DNA from: Sinonovacula constricta
Taxonomy: Eukaryota; Mollusca; Bivalvia; Cardiida; Solecurtidae
Assembly: GCA_007844125.1 (NCBI GenBank)
Contig: CM017561.1
Span: 23,237,260 to 23,301,259, forward strand
Direction of reading: 5' to 3'
Length of the DNA stretch: 64,000 nt
The notes under the pieces were generated by a model, which had not been told where the DNA came from, did no database searches, and was given only the letters and a program-made list of their open reading frames with translations. This document shows, piece by piece, positions 25,601 to 37,600 of the stretch (position 1 is the stretch's first letter; each line of letters opens with the position of its first letter). Made by a program: the position numbers and the translations under genes.

Positions 25601-28600
25601 GGTCCTGGGCAGATATCCTGACAGTGTAGGAGAATGTCTCCCAAACCTATGTTATATGCCATGTTACAACATACCAGTAGGAGGTCCTGGGCAGATATCC
25701 TAACAGTGTAGGAGAATGTCTCCCAAACCTATGTTATATGCCATGTTACAACATACCAGCAGGAGGTCCTGGGCAGATATCCTAACAGTGTAGGAGAATG
25801 TCTCCCACACCTATGTTATATGCCATGTTACAACATACCAGCATGAGGTCCTGGGCAGATATCCTAACAGTGTAGGAGAATGTCTCCCAAACCTATGTTA
25901 TATACCATGTTACAACATACCAGCAGGAGGTCCTGGGCAGATATCCTAACAGTGTATGAGAATGTCTCCCAAACCTATGTTATATACCATGTTACAACAT
26001 ACCAGCAGGAGGTCCTGGGCAGATATCCTAACAGTGTAGGAGAATGTCTCCCAAACCTATGTTATATACCATGTTACAACATACCAGCAAGAGGTCCTGG
26101 GCAGATATCCTGACAGTGTAGGAGAATGTCTCCCAAACCTATGTTATATGCCATGTTACAACATACCAGTAGGAGGTCCTGGGCAGATATCCTTACAGTG
26201 TAGGAGAACGTCTCCCAAACCTTTGTTATATGCCATGTTACAACATACCAGCAAGAGGTCCTGGGCAGATATCCTAACAGTGTACGAGAATGTCTCCTCA
26301 TCTTCATCTTCAACAAACTGGTCAGGGTTACTGGTCCACAAGCGAGCCTAATGGAAATAATGGGAACATTTTTAATAGAAGTAGGCCATCTTCATACTAC
26401 CTTTTTAAAACCTGTTTTAAATACTTAAATGGGGTTGCCAACAGAGTGCAAATGTAACATTCTAGAGACTGTATCATCTAGTCTAGATCCTGATTTCAGA
26501 CAGCTTGTTTTATATTATTTCTAAGCATGTTAAAAGATAATGCTCTTTAAAAATCATAACGCAGTTTGTATTAAAGAGCTTACAATAAAATGAGATAGTT
26601 CTTTTTTGTTGGAGTACAGGAATTCACAACCAAACAATACAGCTGCTACTTTGAACTGCTAAATCAAGATCTTTCAAATAATAAAAAAGTTTAACAATTT
26701 TGATTTATATTGATTCAAATTTGAATGAGAAACAACAGATTCACATCTATCAATGCACATATAATCTTTATTCCATCTTTTATGCCATCATTTTGGGTCA
26801 ATCATCCACTTTTAAGACTCTTCTCCAAACTACTAGTGATCTAAGAGAGAAATTTACTGTCCCTAATTAACACCCCCTACAGGGACAAAATTACCGTCCT
26901 TAATTACCTCCCCAAAGACACAATCTTATTGTCCTTTATCCCTTATAAGCTTCCCACAAAGATAAATTTACGGTCCCTAATTTGAACCCAACAGGTACAA
27001 ATATACTGTTCTTAATTACTCCTCAAAGACACAAACTTATTGTCCCTTATCCCTTATAAGCTCCCCACAAAGATCAATATACTGTCCTTAATTAGCACCC
27101 CACATACCTGTTCCTCTGATATCTGCATGTAGAGGATGACATAATAGAGGATGTCATTGATAGATTTCTTGACCAGGCCCTTGAACTTGTTTGTCTCCAG
27201 GAGGGAGCTGATGAACTCAAACACGCTGTAGATGAGGTTCTCAAAGCCCAGCACACCACCTAATCAGAGACAATCAAAGACTTGTGTGGAAGTTTCATGA
27301 TTTATTTTGGTTGAAAGACAAATATTAAGTAGTTAAATTATTGTTCAGTGGTACATCTAAAGACTAATTATTTTGATATTGTTGTTACTAAATTAGGGTT
27401 AAAATTGACAGCGAATTACTAAATGTTTCAATTCTAGTCATGATTTGTTTAGGAGATTGCATTTATATTATAAATAATATCAAACTGGGACAAAATCAGT
27501 CATTTGAATGTCTATTTGTTGTTTTTGAAACACATGCTTATAAGTATGATTTTTATCTCAGTCCTTTAATTGGTAGCCCCTGCCGACCAAAAGCATTAAT
27601 TTTCGAAGTATTTTAGATAACTTCTAGCAACTGCTAATAGCTGTTGATGTAAATAAAGATCCTTTGGAGATACAATGTAGACAATGGGAATTAAATGTAT
27701 CTTTAATAAAAATGAACCTTCTACTTGCCATGATCAATGTTCCTACCAAATTTAAATTCTGAGAGCCCCTGATAATGTTCTCTAGATATTGATTGAAAAT
27801 TCATATTCAAGGTCACTATGACCTTGACCTTTGCACCATTGACCCCAAAACCAACTGGGCTCACCAACTTATCATTAATAATGTTTGTTTATTGGTTTTA
27901 TCGTCCCACCAACAGTATTTCAGTTATCTGGAGACGGTGTCCACTTGAAGCAGATATAGTGCTGCCTTCACTGTGTATAGCATGCCATGAACACCTGGCA
28001 TGATACCACACCAGGTCACATTATCCTGACACCGGGCCAACCAGTCGTGGAACTACCCTTATATTTGCTTGAGCGTTAGCAAGGGAGCTATACCACTACC
28101 ATTTTTAATGACTTTAGTATGTCGCGGCCCGGGATCAAACCCGGGGCCTCCAGTACCTGGAGCCGACGCTCTACCGATTGGGCTACCAGGTCCAGTGTCA
28201 TTAATAATGTCCCTACTAAGTTTTTGGGGTTGGGGGGTTCAGGCATTATCCAGATCTTGATTAGAAACAAAAATCCCATTAAACTCGCTCTGGCCTTGAC
28301 CTTGGTGCTACTGACCTAAAAACCAAAAGGTCATCAACTTATCAAGGCCAATGTTTCCACAAAGTTTAAATATTGTGGGCTCTTGAGATTTTTAGAAGCT
28401 CAGGAATATGAAGTCTAATCTACAACTTTCACCCTAAGTCATATTCTCATTGCAACAAGCCGATCTCAAACAAGGCCCAATATCATTTCAATTCTTGGAA
28501 CCACTTAATTTAATACCCCTGTTTTGATCAAAGAAAATTCTTTTTGAAAGTTAATTGTTTATAAATGTAACTGAGACATATAATTGACTGTGATAACATT

Positions 28601-31600
28601 AAATAAAACTATAATTTAAAGTATTTACAAAAACTGTATAAAAGGCTATTATTTTAATTGTGTCAACAATATGTTGCTAACAAGTTTTGAACAACAAAAA
28701 TAACAAAAGGTGACATAAACATTTTTGTCATGCTAAAACTAGTGAGTTTTAAGCCACATGTGGTCATGAATTACGTACATAATAACAATTTAGTTATTTT
28801 ACTGTCCAATTAAATCATTTTAAACAAGCAAAGAACAGAACAAATGTTATGAAGGAACCTTTACCATCTGGATTTTCTACAATAAAATATACAATATTGA
28901 GTTTAAGGTTGTTCAGTTATTGAAGCAATCACTATTTTCTCAATTTAGTTAAAATAAAGTGGTGAAAAAAACAACAACAACAAAAGTTAATGCATGACTT
29001 AATAATGCTAACTATGTATCTACATCTAGACCTAAGTATTGAAAAAAGTATATTTTACATTGACTAAAAGAAACTACTGATGAACATTTGAACATTTTAA
29101 AATCATTGAATAAAGACAACAAATGTGAAGCTTATATACCATCAGAAACAACAAATGTGAAATTTATATACCATCAGAACTAATGTGAAGCTTATATACC
29201 ATCAGAAACAACAAATGTGAAGCTTATATACCATCAGAAACAACAAATGTGAAATTTATATACCATCAGAAACAACAAATGTGAAGTTTATATACCTTCA
29301 GAAACCACAAATGTGAAGTTTATATACCATCAGAAACAACAAATGTGAAGCTTATATACCATCAGAAACAACAAATGTGAAGCTTATATACCATCAGAAA
29401 CAACTAATGTGAAGTTTATATACCATCAGAAACAACAAATGTGAAATGTATATACCATCAACAAATGTGAAGCTTATATACCATCAGAAACAACAAATGT
29501 GAAATGTACATACCATCAGAATCTATTGGATCATCTGCTTCCTCTATATTGTTCACAACTGTCCGCATGTAACTGAACAACAGTCAAGGAAACATAGAAT
29601 AATGCATGGTACAAGATCTATTGATCATTTTATTTTACTTTAGCACAAATTTAATATCAAGTACACCATTGATGAAATTTTCAGCCAAAAATATCCACAC
29701 ACATTTTGTTTAAATTCAAGTGCTTGATATACATCAAACATGATAATAATTTTAAGATAAAAAGTTTGTCGTAAACACGGAGTACTTAGAATCATAAATG
29801 AGTTCTATATTAACTAATGACCTGGGTACACTATCTACCTGGACCTGAAGTTATAAATATCTACATTTTCCAATATACAGATAACCTGCTATATTTGCAG
29901 GTATTATATTTGTTCTTATTTATTTTTTTATGTTACAATGTGCTGACACAATTATGGTCATATTAGTGATATCCACCTAATTATTGGTTGAGGAAGACTC
30001 CAGACCTATGACCGGGTAGAACCACCGGCAAACTGCAGGTTAGCTGGAAAACCTCCAATAATGAAAAAGCACTCAAGTCGATCGTGACTCGAGCCCACAA
30101 GGTGAGAGGATAAGAGTTACAAGTCAGCCACTCTAACCGCTCAGCCACGGGCACACCCTTATTTACTCTTAGTTTTATCCTTACAAAAACATGCATATGT
30201 CATTGACATAAGACCCTAGACTATAGCAAATAGTCAGGGAGCTAGCTAACGTGGGTGTCGACTAAGTGTCTACGTTCTGAACAACTTATTTTAAGCTGGT
30301 TGAAAGTTTTGACAGCTGTGTGAAGGATACAATTGTGAGCTCTGTGTGAAAATGGTCCACACTGGGGGCAGTATCTGACCGATCCACTGGGACATCAGCT
30401 TGGGGAAACTCTTCACCAGGTTAGATACGGCCTGCAAATTAACCACAAAAACATGTCTGTCAATCATTTATTGTATTTATTCAAAAGCAATACAAACTCT
30501 CTTTCTTTGTGTGCGTGCATGTTTTGATATGCAGGGCTTAATCTGGGCCATTTTGTGTACTTTACCACTTTTATGTATTGATATATGCAACATTTCTAAA
30601 TAAAACATGTTTAAAAAATACCTTTTTGTTAAGAAATTATTTAAAGAACTATACACAAAAAATATGCATTCAATTATATGAAAATACTTTAAGAGCAATA
30701 CTGAACTCCTATAATTAAAAAAACTAATCTAAATATTCTTTAAATACAAAAAACACCACGCCTACAACTTGTTGTACTTTCAAACTGTCTAACATGTCAA
30801 GTTCAAAGATGCGGGCTAAATGAACAAGACTATGATAATTCTAGTACTATCTTAAAGGAAACAGTGTTTAAGTGTAACAAGCAACTACAAGTGATAGAAG
30901 TTATCATTCAAAGATATAATTTAGAGGACAAGAGTCAATAAAATAAGGCTCTAGAGAATCAGACATCCTATTTACCTTAAGAACCTCCATCTTAAGTCCA
31001 CTGTCAGAGGTAGGACCATCAGGCACCAGAAGTGCTTGGATGAAGGCCTCAGTGAACTGGGGGATCACAGGATACAGCAGCTGCTTGGCCAGACCCTGAA
31101 ACATGGGAAATTAAAGCTGTCATAAAAATGATATGTCTCACTGAAAGTTTCTACAGGGATTGAACCTTTTAAATAAAACTGATGAAAAAGTAACAAAGTA
31201 TTACTAATAAATTCTTATTGGCTGTAATTTTGAAACCAACATTACATAGAATTTTATAATAAAAATCTTCCAATACCAATTACTGATGCCCTGCATCAAA
31301 AATATTTTTTTATTCATCCAACTATTCTAAAAGGCTCCCGAGCGCACTACATGTTTAACATAAATTTCCAAAGGTCATTTCTGTACTGCTATGATAAATG
31401 CACTGACGGGAAAATTTGAGCACATGTTGTGCAAGAAAATCCAATTTTACTACACTTTGCATTGGTTTGATATGTGACGTTGCAGACACACAACTCAAAC
31501 TTACAGCTTCTTGTAAAATGCTTTATCTGTTATACATACTCTCTGTAGCTCAGACATAGTTGCTATCATGCATGCACAGATCTTGAAGATGTTGACAGCC

Positions 31601-34600
31601 CGTGACCGTGTGCGTATGCTGAACATGTCCTGCTGCAGGAAGATACGGTACATCTCCGGCAGGATTACGGGAGCCACATGGACCATTTGGGTGTCTGTAA
31701 CATCCTGGGTGAACTCTGAAAGATACCCTTACATTAAAAAGATAGGCTGCTTTCATTTATCTTTTTAACTATTAATAATGCAAGACTTCCACCATGACAA
31801 ATTGAATAATTTATATTCCTTCCTTATCAATTGCTGTTTTTAAAACAAGAAGGCCATGATAACCCTATATAACGCTCACCTGAATGCCATAGAAATTTAA
31901 TAATAGTAAGCAAGAAATATCAAACAATGTTTAACCAGACCATGTAGTACATGTTCAAATAACATTTGAACAACCAGTTTCAATTTCTTTTACTACATAG
32001 CCATATAAGGAAAATGGCCACGCCCCTTGTAGCTAAGTTACAGATCTAAATTCTTTTAACAGTCTTGATAAAGAACCCCCCAAGGAATCTAGATTTTGTA
32101 GTTTCTGACAAGAAAATTTTCAAAGTTTTCCTATATAGCCATATGTATAATGGCCATGCCCCTAGTGGCCATATTTTTTGACACATCGAAGTTCTTTTAA
32201 CAACTTTTTGTTCACCCTGCCTGCTGAAGTTTCTAAGGCCGTTTAGTTGAATTGAGGCCAGCAATTTTAGAAGAGATGTTGCTAAAAAATTGTGGACAAA
32301 TGCATAACACTGGATGTTGGACTATTACAATAGCTCAATCAGAGCTTCTGCTAAAATAAGTTCAAAAAAAGAAAAGCAGTGTTTGGTTAACGGGGTGTTA
32401 AGGTTTTCTTGGGGTTGTTTTATATATTGTAGACACACAAATAAGTCCTTCACCAAAACTGAAACTCGATCCCATGCATAACAGGGGTTTTTTTTAGGAA
32501 CAGGGGAAGACGCTGGATGCTGGTCAAAAGGGGAAAAATCTCATGAAATATACAAAATTGGGGAAAATTCAGTATATTATATATCTCTTAATATTACTTT
32601 TAACTTTCATAAACAAGTCTTACAGAAGCCTTTTAGGGTTAGAGTAAGCATAAAGAGGCATGTCTATTTGATTCCTGCAGCAGTTTCCAGCATTTGGATA
32701 ACAGACATGACACCTAACATTGGTGTATTTTTCAGCAGATGCCTTATGCCTTTCACTGTTATTCTGAGTTTCAAGTCTCCTTGAAGGATTATCACTTAAC
32801 ACTGCACAACATGAAACATAGAGCACATTTATGTCATTTCTTGATGTAAAACAGTTCACTCTATTTGCACAAGTAGCTTTTTTAGATGAACTATAACATA
32901 GCCAAGTATACATGGAGTCATAAATGTGTTGGTTGAAATGACAAGTGTCTGTTTTTGTTTCTTTTGATTTGGAACTTTGTTACAATTGGGAAGTCAGCAA
33001 CTAATGCAGTATTGCAAGCCAACTGTTGCTGTTAAGAAAATGTGGCAACTGTACTACTAGTACATGTTGATTCGGGACGAGATTCTTCGCACAATGCAGA
33101 TTGCCTACTTTCGCTAGTTTCGATCACATCCGATTGATTGTCGAGATCTTTCTTACCCTGCTCACTAGAAGACGGTGTCTTAAAAACGTAGGCCTATCAA
33201 TTCATTTTGAATTTTTTGCATTGGATAGTTTTATTATTTTGTTGTTGTAATTTTCTCAAATTGTGAGACATCGTGAAATATGATGATGGCCGGAAATAAA
33301 CAAACACTCATCTGGTTTCTGCTATCAAAATTGGTTCCCATTATTGCAAATAGTGAGCGTCGAAAGCTAGGATGCACAATCGCAACTCCTCGGGTAATTC
33401 TGTTTTCAGGACAACAACATTCGGAACCCCATCGAGTAATTCCGTCCTCGGGACAATCAATGATTCGTGAATTGTCGGATGTGTTCCGATTGGGGACAAT
33501 GACAATCGGATAATTCACGAATCATGACGATTGTCCCGAGGACGGAATTTACCCGAGGAGATCAGATTGCTAAGATGCAATGTCCGTCATGTAGCGAGTC
33601 TGTATTTGGTAAAACTTGTCAAATAGTATACTCGGTAAAGTGCGTACGTAGTACGTAGTTTTTAAACAGAAGTTCATTAAAATGTGCAGAGTTTCAATGA
33701 AACAGTTTCAACTAAACTAAAAATCAATCCTTCTATTTACTTTCTGATAAAAAATTTACACTCTACAAGGGGAAAAATGATTTTCGATGCGGAAAGTTTT
33801 TCTAGGGGAAGATGCTGATTATTGGCGTCAGTTTGTTTAGGAAAAAAAAAACCTGCATAAGAGGCTAAGCAGACAGATGAGTAACTAGTCAGGGACTATC
33901 AACAGGCCATGGATGCTCTAGGTGTTAAAAAATTTAAACTATAAAGTTTAGGAAATCTTACAGTTACCTACCTGCCAGTACTCTCATGGCCCCATGTACT
34001 GCATTAACATCTCCACTTTTCAAGGCTTCAATCAGTAAGGGAAACAACTCTGGCCACGTCTCTGGCCAGTCCCAATGTGCAATGGCCGAGACAGCATATG
34101 CTACACTGGATCTAACCTTGCTGATAGATTCTTTCAACCCAAGTGGAAGCAATCGGCGGATTTCAGCCTTGGACTAGAAACAATTAATACACAGCATTAT
34201 TCCACATATTTTGTTTAAAACCCATACAAATAAGTCTTTTTCTTCCATCTACACGCAAACATGCCCAGACATACTGCTAGACTTAGAAGCAAATATTGTT
34301 TGCCTTAAGCCTTACCAACATGAACTCAGCAGGTTGTTTGTTTACATGGCAAACATATGGCAAGTGGCCTGAAGAATAAAGGACAAAAAAGAGCCACTTA
34401 AGGATATACTTTCTTCCCACCTTAAATCTAACAATTGCAACAGGAGGCCCTGGGTTCGTTCTTGGGCCACGACATACTGAAGTTGTTAAAAATGGTAGTG
34501 GTAGGGCTCCCATGCTAAAATGCTCAAGCAAATATAAGGGTATTTCCACATGTAGTTAAACCTTTGTCTGGATAATGTGACTAGGTGTGGTATCATGCCA

Positions 34601-37600
34601 GGTGTTACCTGCATCCTAAACACATTGAAGGCAGCACTCAAGTGGACATTGTCTCAAGATAACTGAAATAATGTTGGTGGGGCAATAAATAAACATTTTG
34701 TAATTATTAGTGAAAAACTAAAACTAATACATGATCAGGTACATACACATATAAAGATTTAACAAGTTTACTAAGTTAGAAATTAATGTTAAGTGATTCA
34801 GAACAACTTTCATTAAAACCAGATTTTCAGGCAGTCTAATAGTACTCTCTATAGACCAGTTAAATACTAGAGCATCATTAACATGGTAGCAAGTTTAAAA
34901 ATGGTATAAAGAGCAGGTAAGAAGGTTGTTACACCAATTTTGGGATTTAACCATTTTAAAGAAATAATTTAACAAAAGAAAAGATAACTTCAAGCCTAAA
35001 ACAAAAACAACTTACAGAGGCCACTGTTTCGGGTGGCCGGAACTTGTCAGACTTCTGACACCAATGGGCCTCCACATACTGCTTTAATAGGACTGATGCC
35101 AGCTGCCGAATGGCTAGGGGACCATTTGGGTCAACTGTCAGCTCCGCCAAATGAACACCAAACTCTGTAACAAAGGTAAGCAACAGTATGTTGTGTTATT
35201 CAAACAATCTCAGATTTTTTTCCCTCTATTAAATACTTAACATTAACTGAAAGCGCAATAGGGAGAGCTTTACTCCAAGTGCAAGTTGTTCCTTGTTCAA
35301 GGCCAGGCATCGAGGTCTGCAGTTAATAAGCATTGTTAATTCATAGCATAGAAAAAGGGGACTCGTCCTGGGGCCTTTGGGAAACGGAAAATTCTGCTGC
35401 TTATCATTAGAAAGAGGGAAAAATGTGCATGTTTAACATATTTTATTTATTTTCAAACATCTATCTTGCAGGTTGATTACAAGGCCCTCTCTCTATTTTT
35501 CTTGTTTTTGAACTTCTAGACTAGATTATCAAAGTCCAGTTCACTGATGGCAGTAATCTGTATAAATATGTCTCATTTCCACAATGAAAAAAATAAATTT
35601 TACTGAAAGAGAATCTTCATTTTCCGTTGAAAAACTAAGCTTATTTTCAAAGGGGAAGGGGCCTCTAATGGCCCCTTATAGTCTTCCATAAAACCCGGTG
35701 GTCAGAGCCCACCAAAATCTTTGTTGGGCCAGTAAATTTTACAAGTTAAAGGGATCGACGGTCCACCAGAATTTTTTAGCCACATTTGGTAAAAATTCTG
35801 ACTTATTATGAAAACATATATAATAAACTAAACTAAGCAACGCTTCACAGCCTTTTAAAAAAACTGAACACATAATTTTCGGAAGTGCTCCTCAGTTGCG
35901 TAAACTGTCTAAAGATGAAATTAATATTTGTGGTGATAAGATCAAACGACAAAATACAATCATATATTTAGGGGCATTTTTGGATGAAAATCTGACTTTC
36001 AAACATCACATCAAGATAAAGTGTCGAACAGGTATGTTGAGCTTTTTTCGCATAAAAAATATTCGCAAATTCCTCACACAAGATGCAACAGAAACTCTTG
36101 TACTCTCACTTGTTATTTCTCACTTAGACTATTGCAACGTAATTTTGTACGGTATTTCAAACTGTGATATTGCAAAACTACAGTGAATTCAAAACATGTG
36201 TGCCAAACTAGTATTGAATCATAGGAAAAGTCAACAGTTCTAAGCAGGCACTATACGATCTACACTGGCTGCCCATCAAGGCTAGAACACAATTCAAGTT
36301 TCTTGTATATATGTACAACTGTCGCGTTGGAAATGCACCAACGTATTTGAATGACCTGCTAACACCTAAAGTTCAAAAACGTTCTCTGAGATCATCCTCA
36401 TTTTCAGTTGACAGTTATGAAGTGCCTTTTAATAAGTGTAAAACTTTCAGCGACAGAAGTTTCAGTACAATCGGCCCAAAACTCTGGAACGATTTTCCAT
36501 TAAATATCAGACAATGCTCATCAGTTGATAGTTTCAAGAAACACTTGAAGACTCATTTCTTCAGAAACTTATTTTAATCTTTTCTAGTCAAAGTCAGTAA
36601 AGTGTAGAAACACTAAGCAGTGAACTAAGAGACAATGTTTTTCTGCGCATTAATTCTGTGATAAATATCTGATTTTACAATTTCTTTATTATCCAAGTAA
36701 CATTTTCATGTCTTCTATCATGTCCTTTAATAATATAGCCATATTTTAAATAACATTACTTTCTTTTACTTTTGATATCATGTTTTAGATTTTGAATTAA
36801 TTGTTTTATCATTCTTAAACTACATTTATTTATTATTTTTAATGTTCTGATATTATATTGTATAACGCCATTGAATATGTATTATATGTAGAAATAGGCG
36901 TTTAAGCAAATAAAACAGTTTCAGTTTCACTGAACCCAACCACTTGTAACACCTCGTTTAGCTTACCATACCAGGTCCGGTCCTCTAGTGTTTGTAAATT
37001 ACTTTTGTGAAGACTGCTTATATACAAGGTAACAAAATACATAATATACATTACTGATCAAGATAAAGATGTGTGTTAAAGCTAGCATATATACCATGAT
37101 TGTGTAGGAAAAGTTCAAGTGCACAAAATTTTGACATAATGTACCTGCTGAAACTCATGATATAGATCGGTTTGTTATATTGTATTTTTTGGTTTTAAAA
37201 TCAACACTTTTACTGTAGACGCAAGGCCCTTCGAATGTCTTTGCCTCTACAATGTCTTGTGGTAGGTTGTGCCAGTCCTTTATAATGCAGAAAAAGGAAA
37301 CCCTGCTTTCTGCAGATACACAAAAGAAATTTAAATACACTGGACCTTCAGTCCATCAACCTGGCAATATCTACTGGACCAGGCCAAATTTTACTGGGCC
37401 AGTATGATTTTGGCATTTTGACACAAAAGATTGGCAAGCTAACCGAAGTGTTATGAGTGGTTTTGTTAGTTAAAAGGATGTATTATTTAGTTAAGAATGT
37501 TTTCATAATTCAGAATTTTGAAAATGTTGTGGATGAAAATTCTAGTGGAATGCCAGTCCAATAATCTTATAAAATTTTAATGGACCAACAGCGATTGTGA

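Noticed and set aside
24589..26297. The regular repeat might be a CRISPR array
   Set aside because: Units are directly abutting and the whole 82 bp is conserved, with no variable spacers; the host is eukaryotic and the unit derives from an IPO9 exon.
25880..26351. Overlapping open frames of 60-80 codons on both strands in the array
   Set aside because: They are frame shadows of the 82-bp repeat. The only real coding piece is exon 9 (26347-26249).
28069..28260. Open frames beginning [12 protein letters not shown] (also at 22089 and 45569)
   Set aside because: They are the reverse strand of SINE A copies; the shared peptide is a by-product of the repeat.
36311..36577. 88-codon frame ending KTHFFRNLF as a host gene
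   Set aside because: It is the C-terminal part of the LINE reverse-transcriptase ORF, in a different frame from the upstream part.
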